64,000 nucleotides of DNA from NCBI RefSeq assembly GCF_001517085.1, contig NZ_LRAC01000085.1, positions 1 to 64,000 of the forward strand, read 5' to 3'. The translations under genes were made by a program, and so were the position numbers. Source of the DNA: Paenibacillus sp. DMB5 (lineage in GTDB: Bacteria; Bacillota; Bacilli; Paenibacillales; Paenibacillaceae). Positions 39,619 to 48,370 of this stretch are shown here, piece after piece. Numbering within the stretch: position 1 is the first letter of the stretch; each line of letters begins with the position of its first letter. Below the pieces are notes generated by a model. The model searched no databases and was not told the origin of the DNA. It saw only the letters and a list, made by a program, of their open reading frames with translations.

Positions 39619-41888
39619 ATGAATAAATCACCTGATGAATTGTTGAAGGAATTGACCCTTACCGAAAAAGCCTCGCTTGTTGCGGGATTGAATATGTGGA
39701 TGACCAAAGGAATCGAGCGGTTAAATATCCCGCCCGTTCATATGTATGACGGCACTAACGGTATCCGCAAGACGAACAGTAATGAAGAGATGGGAATTAC
39801 TACGGAAAATGTACCGGCGACCTGTTACCCCACAGGGTCTGCGATCGGCTCTTCCTGGAATACAGCGCTGCTGCATGAGGTAGGCGTGGCGCTTGGACGG
39901 GAGTCCAAGACGATGGAGGTAGAGCTGCTGCTTGGTCCGGGCGTCAATATGAAAAGAACACCGCTTGGCGGAAGAAACTTCGAATACTATTCAGAGGATC
40001 CCTGCCTGACGGGCGAGCTTGGCGCAGCCTTCATTAACGGTATCCAAAGCGAAGGTGTCGGAGCCTCGGTCAAGCACTTTGCAGGCAACAACCAGGAGTT
40101 CGAGAAAATGGTGACCAGCTCGGAAATCGATGAGCGGACGCTGCGTGAAATTTACCTGAGCGCCTTTGAACGGATCATTAAGAAATCCGATCCCTGGACG
40201 GTCATGTGCTCCTATAACCTGCTCAATGGAACCTATACCAGCGAGAATGAGCATTTGTTAAATGATATTCTCAGAGAAGAGTGGGGCTATGACGGCGTGG
40301 TATTGTCCGACTGGACAGCCGTTAATGACCGGATACGCGGATTAAAGGCCGGACTGACCTTGAAATGCCGGGCCCCGCCCATTACAATGCCAAAGCGATA
40401 GTCGAGGCCGTTCAGGAAGGGAAGCTTTCCGAAGAGCAGCTGGACAAGAGCGTGGGCCGTATCCTGAAGCTGGTTGAGCGGGTTACCGGAAACCAAGCTG
40501 CGGAAAAAAAGGATGAAGATTATCATACGCTGGCCCGTAAAGCGGCGGCCGAAAGCATCGTGCTGCTGAAGAACGATAACGCGATTCTCCCGCTGCGGCC
40601 GGAAACGGCTTCGTCAATTGCGGTGATCGGACGTTTTGCGGTGAAGCCGAGAATTCAGGGAGCCGGCAGTGCCAAGGTAACCCCTACAAGAGTCGATATC
40701 CCTTTGGATGAGATCAAAGAGCTGGCAGGTAGTCTGGCTACGGTGAGCTATACAGCCGGATACCCCGAAGATGATTCTGTGAATGAAGAGCTTATTAAGG
40801 AAAGTGTAACGCTGGCCAAGAACGCCGAGGTGGCGGTGCTGTTCGTAGGCCAGCCGGAATATGCCGAATCGGAAATGCATGATTTGAAGGGCATTGAGCT
40901 TCCGGAGCACCAGGTCAAGCTGATTCAGGCGGTTGCCGCCGTTCAGCCAAAATGTATCGTAATAACCAGCAGCGGCTCGGCGCTGGTCATGCGTCCATGG
41001 GTGCAGCATGTTCCAGCCGTCATTCATTCCTGGCTGTCGGGACAAGGCATGGGCAGATCCATAGCGGAGGTATTGTTCGGTTACACCAATCCTTCAGGCA
41101 AACTGTCGGAGACCTTCCCTGTGAAGCTGTCGGATAATCCTTCGCATATGCGGATCCGCGGAGAGAACGGCAAGCTGTATTACCGCGAGGGGCTGTTCGT
41201 GGGGTATCGCTACTACGACCGTAAGGAGCTGGCGCCGCAATTTCCGTTCGGACACGGCCTGTCCTACACTACCTTTGCCTATACGGACCTGGAAGTGGTG
41301 CAGCACGTGACAGGCGTCAAAGTATCTTTTCAGCTCACCAACACAGGCAAGCGCAGAGGGAAAGAAGCCGTTCAGCTGTACGTACACGATGAAGAATGCA
41401 AGTGGACCCGGCCGGAGAAGGAGCTGAAGGCCTTTGCCAAGGTGGAGCTTGATCCGGGCGAACAACAGACGATTGTCTTTGAGCTGGAGGAGAGAGATTT
41501 TTCATACTTCAATACCAAGTACAACCGCTGGCTCGCAGACACAGGATATTTTCAGATTCTGCTGGGCAGCTCGTCCAAGGACATCCGGATCACGGGCAGA
41601 TTGCACTGTGACTTCGGTAAGGAAGAAATCACGTTCCACAAATTCAGCCTTCTCAGCGAATGGATCAGTGACCCCGCCGCAAAAGCCGTATTGGAAGAGT
41701 GCCTGAATGAAATGAACGAGCACGTCATAGACAAGGTATATCTTAACGAGGAGTTCGTCGGCTTCTGGGAGGACTTCCCGATGATAAAGGTCTTCCAGAT
41801 GTTCGGCCAGACCTGGATGAACGAGCGCTCACCGGATCAGGTGATTCAGGAGCTTATTGCACGGGTTGAACGGTTGCGGACTAATTAA
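39619..41888 (+). pseudogene. GH3 beta-glucosidase, split by a one-base deletion
   Basis: The first frame codes residues 1-245 of a GH3 enzyme, including the active-site Asp231 (LSDWTAV), then turns to nonsense and stops at 40401. The rest (PGPAHYNAKAIVEAV, the alpha/beta sandwich, then a fibronectin III domain with EAVQLYVHDEE) is in another frame to 41888. Loss of one G at about 40355 (CTGACC for CTGGACC) explains it; repaired length is 756 aa. There is no signal peptide. It hydrolyses terminal beta-glucosides or related sugars and is 24 bp behind the EIIC gene, so they are one operon. Frameshift or sequence error. Confidence 0.88.
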
Positions 41889-41901
41889 ATTATAAATTCA
41901 G

Positions 41902-41927
41902 AAAACCTTGAGAAATCAAGGTTTTTT
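41902..41927 (+). terminator. Rho-independent terminator
   Basis: AAAACCTTGA/TCAAGGTTTT stem with a GAAA loop and T tract, identical to the tRNA-Leu terminator at 18980-19007. It ends the PTS/GH3 transcript. Confidence 0.95.
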
Positions 41928-42051
41928 GTTTTGAATACTATTTGTAAAAAAGTATAATAATGAGGATCGGTTCTAGGTTTACTGCTATCTTTACATTAAC
42001 ATTAGAAGAGAGTAGATAATGGATCAAGACGAACACCCAAAGGAGTCAATC

Positions 42052-42990
42052 ATGACAAAACAACGTAAAATGATCTTAACCGCAACCATACTCTATACAC
42101 TTGTAGTTCTATATTTTATGTTTTTCGCCTTCGGCAGAATGGGTGCCTCTGAGCGTATCACAGAATACGTTTTTATTTTTACACCCGACCATCCCTTCAG
42201 GCTGCCAGGCATGTCTGATCTCCTGCATCCTACCCTCATGGATCTGGTGGGATTCGGAAACCTCGTAGCCTTTATCCCTTTCGGTATATTATTTCCATGG
42301 CTATATCGGCTGACCTTTGCCCGCTTCATTACATTGTTCTTTCTGTTAATCATCGTGGCCGAAACCATACAGGCGCTTACGCTTCTCGGGAGCTTCGATA
42401 TTAACGATGCCCTTCTGAACACATTAGGCGCAGCAATCGGTTTTGGTGCGTACAAGCTTGGTGTACGTTCAAACAATGGCGGGCTGAATATTGTAAAGAC
42501 GGTTATTTCCTCCGTTGTTTTATTTTTAATTGTATGGGGATTATCCGGGATTATGGATAAAGCATTTACCAAGGTGGAAGGCCCCTTTGTGGCGGTAAAC
42601 GAATTGTCAGACAGCTCCGGAAATGTAGTGACAGGTAACCGGATAAGCAGCTTTAAAATAGGTGCGCAAAACGTAGAACCGCAGTTTAATATGTATGGCG
42701 CCGAAGACGGACACTCAGAAACGTTTACTTATAAGTATAAAGAGAAGATGACCTTCTCCTTTTATTACGGAATACCAGAACCTTCCGATTATTCCGGAAG
42801 CATCAGCCTTTCCGTCGATGGACGTGAAATATTAACCAGCTCTGGAGAAGTTCAACGCAGTAACCCGGAGCTTTTCCCTTCGCTGTTTGAAATTCCTGTT
42901 GAGTCGGGAGGCGAGCTCACGATAACCATTGAGGGAAACCTGAAAATATGGGATGTCGGGTACAGGAAAATGCAATATTTGTGGAACTGA
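42052..42990 (+). CDS. VanZ-like membrane protein
   Basis: A 312-aa protein. The ATG at 42052 has AAAGGAG; an ATG 11 codons upstream has no RBS. The N-terminal half has several TM helices with the VanZ-like pattern (NLVAFIPFGILFPWL, then ETIQALTLLGSFDINDALLNTLGAAIGF). VanZ lends low-level teicoplanin resistance; most VanZ-like proteins are of unknown role. The C-terminal 130 residues form a beta-rich extracytoplasmic domain (FYYGIPEPSDYSGSISLSVDGREIL), not found in VanZ itself. Confidence 0.8.
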   Translation: MTKQRKMILTATILYTLVVLYFMFFAFGRMGASERITEYVFIFTPDHPFRLPGMSDLLHPTLMDLVGFGNLVAFIPFGILFPWLYRLTFARFITLFFLLIIVAETIQALTLLGSFDINDALLNTLGAAIGFGAYKLGVRSNNGGLNIVKTVISSVVLFLIVWGLSGIMDKAFTKVEGPFVAVNELSDSSGNVVTGNRISSFKIGAQNVEPQFNMYGAEDGHSETFTYKYKEKMTFSFYYGIPEPSDYSGSISLSVDGREILTSSGEVQRSNPELFPSLFEIPVESGGELTITIEGNLKIWDVGYRKMQYLWN

Positions 42991-43061
42991 TTTCATAGAT
43001 TTGGTTCAATTAAATACAGGAAGTGTAAGTCCAGCGTACAGCTATCGCCGCCGTACATAAA

Positions 43062-43086
43062 AAAAGTACGCTGCTAGCGTACTTTT
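43062..43086. terminator. Bidirectional terminator between convergent genes
   Basis: AAAAGTACGCT (43062-43072) and AGCGTACTTTT (43076-43086) make a perfect 11-bp stem flanked by A and T runs. It serves the VanZ-like gene from the left and the LacI gene from the right. Confidence 0.9.
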
Positions 43087-43095
43087 CAGATAAAG

Positions 43096-44070
43096 CTAAG
43101 TCGTCTCCCGCTCAATCAGCTCGACCGGAAGAATATTCTCGTAAACAATCGGCTCGGAACTCATCTGCTGCTGAATTAGATTTACTGCCATACGTCCCAT
43201 ATCCTCAATAGGCTGTTTGACCGTAGTGATGCCAGGGGAGGACCAGGACGCAAGGCTGACGTCGTCGTAGCCGACAATTTTTATTTGGCCGGGAACGGTT
43301 TTGCCCAGCTGTCTGCATTTTCTGATTACATGTCCGGCAATAATGTCACTGGTGGCGAATACACCATCCAGATCAGGGTGGTCCGCAAACATATTAGTTA
43401 TTAGATATTCGTACTCCTCACGGTCAAATACATTCATTTTCGTTTCAAGAATGACTGTTTCGATTCCTGCCTTTTTTACAACCGACATGAATCCTTTCGT
43501 TCTGAGATTGGATAGCATATCCAGAGACTGGTTCCCGCAAATATGGACAAGCTTCCGGCAGCCTTTGCTGATCAGCAATTCAGCTGCCAGGCGGCCTCCC
43601 AGCTCATTATCCGATGCAACATACGGAAATCCTGTGATCAGGCGGTCAACGGTCACAATCGGATAATTAAGATTAAGGTAGCTTTCAGTATCCAATGTAT
43701 GGCTTCCCATTATGATCCCGTTTACCTGGTTGCCCTTCATCATTTTCAGGTATTCCCGCTCCTTGACCGGATCCAGCTGTGAGTTGCACAATAGCAGCTT
43801 GCAGCCTTGTTCGTATGCATATTGCTCTACCGCATAGGCAAACTCTCCAAAAAAAGGATGAGAAACATTGGGAATGATTAAGCCGATGACGTTTGATTGC
43901 TTGCTCAGCAGGGAGCGGGCAAGATCGTTGGGCTGATAGTTAAGCTCTTCCATCGTATCATAAACAATCTGCCGGGTTTTCTGACTGATGTATCCCCGGT
44001 TGTTCAGTACCCGGGAGACGGTAGTGACGGACACTCCCGCTCTCTTCGCCACATCGTGTATGGTTGCCAT
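43096..44070 (-). CDS. LacI-family repressor of the sucrose operon
   Basis: A 324-aa LacI/GalR protein: HTH TIHDVAKRAGVSVTTVSRVL, hinge, and effector domain (LIIPNVSHPFFGEFAYAVEQ, VDRLITGFPYVASDN, IVGYDDVSLA). It is the last gene of the reverse-strand operon behind fructokinase and sucrose phosphorylase, so sucrose or a product is the probable effector (inference). Its operator is probably the inverted repeat at 46598-46613 in the operon promoter. GAGGACAATAT gives a modest RBS. It is clearly different from the repressor at 19172. Confidence 0.9.
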   Translation of the reverse strand: MATIHDVAKRAGVSVTTVSRVLNNRGYISQKTRQIVYDTMEELNYQPNDLARSLLSKQSNVIGLIIPNVSHPFFGEFAYAVEQYAYEQGCKLLLCNSQLDPVKEREYLKMMKGNQVNGIIMGSHTLDTESYLNLNYPIVTVDRLITGFPYVASDNELGGRLAAELLISKGCRKLVHICGNQSLDMLSNLRTKGFMSVVKKAGIETVILETKMNVFDREEYEYLITNMFADHPDLDGVFATSDIIAGHVIRKCRQLGKTVPGQIKIVGYDDVSLASWSSPGITTVKQPIEDMGRMAVNLIQQQMSSEPIVYENILPVELIERETT

Positions 44071-44098
44071 ATATTGTCCTCTACATTTCTATTGTTAA

Positions 44099-45568
44099 TC
44101 AGACAGTATATTCAATCACGCTGTTAGTATCATCAATGTATTGAATAGTAGTTCGCTTGGTATTAAGGTCAACGAGCAGTTCGCAGTATTGGTCATTATA
44201 ATCCCAGCGCAGCCTGACTTCTTCCGTTGATGATACCTTAACTTCAAACTTACCGTCAAATGCCGCATAGCTGTTACGGAACCGGATAAGCTTTAGAAGC
44301 CGCTGTACGACAGGTTTTTGCAAGGATTGGTCGATTTCTTCAAGGGTATAGTTGTGACGGTTTATCTCACGGCCGTCTCCGGTTGCTTTTGCCCGTTCAT
44401 AATCATTTTCACCGGCAAGCAGTCCGACATAATATACCTGCGGAATACCTGGAGCGAAAAATTGAATGGCTCTTGCAGCAAGGTAAGCATCATCATCGCG
44501 ATCAAGAACGGAATAATAGGTACAGCGGATCTGATGGACATCGAAGCCATCTTCACCCTTATGCTCCTCCGACAGAATCAGGCTCAGATTAGAGCCTCTC
44601 TCTATACAGGTATCTACGAGCTTTTTTGCCTCCTTCGTATCAAGCAGACCATCCAAATCCGGTTTGACAGGTATACCGTCATGACAATCGAGCATTGTGA
44701 ACTGTTTGGCAGGCCGGGTCTGCAAATAATCGCACAGTGCTGTGCTGGACTGGTTAGTTATCGCTTCGAGAATGCGGTACGGTAATATAAAATCATAAAT
44801 CCAATAACCGTGCTCTGCCAATTTATACTGGATAGAGTGATGGGAGTGCACTTCTGGAAGCAGCTCAATATCTAAGGATTCGGCAAGCTCCATGATCCAA
44901 TCAAGAAAATCATAAATATCCGGTTCAACAAAGAAGCAGCTTGTTCCCAGCTTCTTGATAACGTAGCCGACCGCATCCAGCCGGACAATCTTGATATTAT
45001 ATTTTTTGAAATTCCGGAAGAATGAGGCCAAAAGCTGCTTTGTCATTTCCGATCGGATGTCCAGGTCAATCTGTTCTGAAGGGTCTGTTTTTCCAAAAGT
45101 AGTCCATACGCTTTCCTGTGTATCGTTATCCCCAATCTGGAAGGTGGAGTAGGGCAGGGGTCTGCGCAAAAACATCTTGTCAATATCCTCCTGCACGGGC
45201 TGCCCGTCTTCCCAGAGCTTATCCAGGGTGAGGAACAGGTCGGAATATTGTGAGCTGCGGCCAGACTTCAGGAAGTCCTGGAAATATTCCGATTTCTGCG
45301 AAATATGATTGACCATTAGATCAACGAGGACATCAAATTGCTCTCCGATTTCACGGATATCCTCCCATGTTCCGAACCTCTGGTCAATTTCAAGGTAAGT
45401 AAGCGGGGCAAAACCTCTGTCGCCTGAAGAAGGGAACGGAGGGAGAATATGCACGCCGCCTTTAAAAAGTTCAGCGAACCGGGAATAGAGTACCTCCTTC
45501 AGAGCCTTTAAATCTCCGCCCAGCGAGTCGGGATAAGTTATCAGTTGAACCTGGTTTTTTAATGACAT
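44099..45568 (-). CDS. gtfA: Sucrose phosphorylase (GH13)
   Basis: A 489-aa enzyme, usual length for GH13 subfamily 18. It converts sucrose and phosphate to glucose-1-phosphate and fructose. Catalytic residues are visible: nucleophile Asp198 (IVRLDAVGY), acid/base Glu239 (LLPEVHSHH) and the transition-state Asp297 (MLDCHDGIP). ITYPDSLGGDL at the start and FAPGIPQVYYVGLLAGEND near the end are characteristic of the family. No signal peptide: cytoplasmic. It sits 12 bp behind fructokinase, which uses the released fructose. A closely related phosphorylase (sucrose-6-phosphate) is the main alternative. Confidence 0.9.
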   Translation of the reverse strand: MSLKNQVQLITYPDSLGGDLKALKEVLYSRFAELFKGGVHILPPFPSSGDRGFAPLTYLEIDQRFGTWEDIREIGEQFDVLVDLMVNHISQKSEYFQDFLKSGRSSQYSDLFLTLDKLWEDGQPVQEDIDKMFLRRPLPYSTFQIGDNDTQESVWTTFGKTDPSEQIDLDIRSEMTKQLLASFFRNFKKYNIKIVRLDAVGYVIKKLGTSCFFVEPDIYDFLDWIMELAESLDIELLPEVHSHHSIQYKLAEHGYWIYDFILPYRILEAITNQSSTALCDYLQTRPAKQFTMLDCHDGIPVKPDLDGLLDTKEAKKLVDTCIERGSNLSLILSEEHKGEDGFDVHQIRCTYYSVLDRDDDAYLAARAIQFFAPGIPQVYYVGLLAGENDYERAKATGDGREINRHNYTLEEIDQSLQKPVVQRLLKLIRFRNSYAAFDGKFEVKVSSTEEVRLRWDYNDQYCELLVDLNTKRTTIQYIDDTNSVIEYTV

Positions 45569-45579
45569 GATTACTCCTC

Positions 45580-46536
45580 CTAAATTCCGTATAAAGAGCC
45601 GATGACCTCAAGCTTGGGCAAATCTACTACAGCTCCTGCGAATTGTAATTTAAAAGCACTTACACCGAGTCCTGTGCGAACAGATTCACGAATGGTTAAT
45701 CCCTTTATAATGCCTGCATATAATCCTGACCAAAAAGCATCCCCAGCTCCGGTGGTATCCACCACTTCTGTTGCCAAGGAAGGGAAAGCTTCGCTGGTTT
45801 TGCCGTCGGACACCACCGCACCGTCCTTGCCCAAGGTCAAAATCACCAGTTTGGCTCCCAGCTCAAGAAATTGCTCAATATACTTTTCGGGTGAACCTTT
45901 GCCGAACAGGCGCTCAGCATCATCTTCAGAGGGTTTAATAATATCGCTTTTTGCTATAAATGATTTTACATGGCGGATCCCGTCTTCTCCTGCTTCCCAT
46001 AGCTTTTCATGATAATTAGGGTCAAAGCAAATAAGCATCCCATTGTCCTGTGCAATGCTTATTGCTTTTTCAAGGGTCTGGCGGGCAGGAGCTCTGGAGA
46101 TTGGCCAGCAGGAAAAATGCAGGATCTTGGAATTTACAAGCCGCTGTTCGAGTTCTGTGGTATAGGCCAGCTTATAATCCGCCCCCCTGTAAAAAATGGG
46201 TACGGGTGTCGATTTGCTTTTTGTCAGCATTACCACACTTGTAGCCTCTTGTACGGTTTGAATGGAGTCTGTATTCATTCCTGCCTTTTGCAGCTGCGAC
46301 TTAAGAAAAGCTCCCAGGCTGTCTTCTCCGACCGTTGATGCTACTGCCGAACGGATTCCGAGTTTTGTTGCATTCATTGCGATGTTAGAGGGGGACCCCC
46401 CAAAAAATCGTTGATAAGTGCCGCCTGAAGAATCCTCATCATACGTAGTTGATATCAGATCAACAAGGATTTCTCCGACGGCTAACAGGTCATAGCTTTT
46501 CGGCTGGAAATTGACTTTTTCATCTAAATTGAGCAT
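45580..46536 (-). CDS. PfkB-family fructokinase
   Basis: A 318-aa ribokinase-fold kinase: LLAVGEILVDL near residue 18, RFFGGSPSNIAMNATKLG, and the catalytic VDTTGAGDAFWSG. It probably phosphorylates the fructose freed by the adjacent sucrose phosphorylase. Its sequence is distinct from the kinase half of the fusion protein at 23930, so there are two fructokinase-like domains in the window. GGAGGAGC precedes the ATG. It is the first gene of the operon, with an operator-covered promoter. Confidence 0.88.
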   Translation of the reverse strand: MLNLDEKVNFQPKSYDLLAVGEILVDLISTTYDEDSSGGTYQRFFGGSPSNIAMNATKLGIRSAVASTVGEDSLGAFLKSQLQKAGMNTDSIQTVQEATSVVMLTKSKSTPVPIFYRGADYKLAYTTELEQRLVNSKILHFSCWPISRAPARQTLEKAISIAQDNGMLICFDPNYHEKLWEAGEDGIRHVKSFIAKSDIIKPSEDDAERLFGKGSPEKYIEQFLELGAKLVILTLGKDGAVVSDGKTSEAFPSLATEVVDTTGAGDAFWSGLYAGIIKGLTIRESVRTGLGVSAFKLQFAGAVVDLPKLEVIGSLYGI

Positions 46537-46575
46537 ATAGCTCCTCCCTGAAGCAAGATTAAAGATTAGCCTAAT

Positions 46576-46613
46576 TGTATATGTTAAAGGTTTGACATGT
46601 CAATCGTTTGACA
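46576..46613 (-). promoter_or_regulatory. Promoter and LacI-type operator of the sucrose operon
   Basis: Reverse-strand -35 TTGACA (46598-46603) and -10 TATACA (46576-46581) are 16 bp apart. The imperfect palindrome TGTCAATCGTTTGACA (46598-46613) has 6-bp perfect arms and a central CG, typical of LacI-family operators, and covers the -35. A second small palindrome, TTGACATGTCAA, lies at 46592-46603. Confidence 0.75.
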
Positions 46614-46773
46614 TATTGTTCAGGGCATTTAGTCAACCCATACAAATTATAGTGCTTTCCCTGAAAAGTATAGATGTTGCCCTTTTTTTGATAATGACTC
46701 TGGTCATAGAAGCATTCTGGAGGTTAGCATAAAAGAAAGGCAACCCACTATACCCGAAAGAGAGGTGCTGGCG

Positions 46774-48345
46774 ATGTTTACTGCGCTTATTGTTGACGAT
46801 GAATTGTTTGTGCGCAAAGGATTGATCAAAATGATTGACTGGGAGCGCAGCGGATATGTGGTGAGCGGAGAGGCCGATAACGGAGAGGATGCGCTGGCTA
46901 TGATCCGCGAGCACAAACCTGATCTGGTGGTTACGGATATCCGGATGCCGGTTATCGACGGGATTGGCCTGATTCGTGCCGCTGTGCTTGAAAAGCTGGA
47001 TACGGAATTTATCATTGTCAGCGGATACAATGAGTTCGAGTATGCCCGGCAGGCTGTGCGCTACGGTGCCTTCGATTATGTACTCAAGCCGATTGATCAG
47101 GAGGACTTCGAAAAAACGCTAGGCAAGCTAAAGGAGCGGCTGGAGGAAAAGGAACGGCACAAGGCCCGTACCCAGGTTGGTCTGGACCAGAGCTGGATAG
47201 AAGCGTTGATCCGGGGAGAGGAGAACGTCTTGAGCGATGCTGCCTGGAAGGCTCCATGGGAAGGTGAAGCCGTGCAGACGTTTACCTACGCCCTGCTTGA
47301 GTGGAATGATATCCTTCCCTGGAACGGGTATATACTGCCGGCCAAGGATATGCTGCGCAAGGGGATCCGTGAAGCTGTCCACGCAGCCTCGGGAACGGTG
47401 TTCGAGCCTGTACTGTATGAGCATCACCAGACATATGGACTGGTTGTACCTGATCTGTATGCCCGCTCCTTCGGCGGGGATACCGGCGCGTTCCTGGCGG
47501 AGCTTGCCGGACGGATCGGCACCGCCTTTTCCTGTCCGTTCCGTATCTATGCCGGGCCCGGTGTTCCTTCATTAAAGGATATCAAACATTCCTATCTCGG
47601 AGCCAAGGAAGTCCAGCAGCACAAATACCTCATACCGGCGCAGTCCGTCATTGCATATGAGGATATTTCGGGCCGGGTGCTGAACTACCGGCATTTGGAG
47701 GATGAACTGTACCGTAAGCTGATTGATGCGGTAGAAGAGAACGATGAGAAGATGCTGGTTGAACAAATAAACCATCTGTTTCATTTTATGCAGGAAAAAA
47801 GCTTCTCCCCGGAGGCGATGAAGGCGGCAGTCACCCAATGTGTGCTGGGCATACTGAAATCGATCCAGACTCTGGAAGGCGATGAAAAGGAACTGGCTTA
47901 TCTGGAGGCTGCGGTCGGCTGGTACGACCGGAATATCACACTGGGGGAAATCACGCGGATTTTTACGCTGTTTGCCCGTGAAGCGGCCGGACTCCTGGGA
48001 CAGCTGAGTCAGAACCAGTGCAAGGGCGGTATCCAGAAGATCAAATGCTACGTCGACGAGCATTATCATGAATCCATTACGCTAAAGGAGATAGCTGCCC
48101 GGTTTTATATGAATTCTGCCTATCTGGGCCAATTATTCAAGAAAACCTACGGAAGCTATTTCAATGAATATCTGCAGCAGCTCCGTATTACGGAAGCCAA
48201 ACGCCTGCTCCGGCAAAGCGATATGCGGATCTATGAAATAGCCCAGAAGGTTGGATTCAGCAATGCTGATTATTTTGTTACCCAGTTTGAAAAGCTGGAG
48301 CAAATGACACCGACCGAGTACCGCAACCGCATCATTAGCCGGTAA
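46774..48345 (+). CDS. AraC-type response regulator, YesN family
   Basis: A 523-aa protein from ATG 46774 (AGAGAGGTG upstream). The receiver (about 1-120) has phospho-acceptor Asp55 (VVTDIRMPV) and Lys in YVLKPID. A long middle domain of about 290 residues follows, and a double AraC HTH at about 425-523 (ITLKEIAARFYMNSAYLGQL, then IYEIAQKVGFSNADYFVTQF). It is the partner of the kinase that starts 25 bp after it. Systems of this YesMN type control neighbouring oligosaccharide importers, here the genes at 50233-53966. Confidence 0.93.
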   Translation: MFTALIVDDELFVRKGLIKMIDWERSGYVVSGEADNGEDALAMIREHKPDLVVTDIRMPVIDGIGLIRAAVLEKLDTEFIIVSGYNEFEYARQAVRYGAFDYVLKPIDQEDFEKTLGKLKERLEEKERHKARTQVGLDQSWIEALIRGEENVLSDAAWKAPWEGEAVQTFTYALLEWNDILPWNGYILPAKDMLRKGIREAVHAASGTVFEPVLYEHHQTYGLVVPDLYARSFGGDTGAFLAELAGRIGTAFSCPFRIYAGPGVPSLKDIKHSYLGAKEVQQHKYLIPAQSVIAYEDISGRVLNYRHLEDELYRKLIDAVEENDEKMLVEQINHLFHFMQEKSFSPEAMKAAVTQCVLGILKSIQTLEGDEKELAYLEAAVGWYDRNITLGEITRIFTLFAREAAGLLGQLSQNQCKGGIQKIKCYVDEHYHESITLKEIAARFYMNSAYLGQLFKKTYGSYFNEYLQQLRITEAKRLLRQSDMRIYEIAQKVGFSNADYFVTQFEKLEQMTPTEYRNRIISR

Positions 48346-48370
48346 GCTGCATAAGGAGGAGAGGAAGAAA

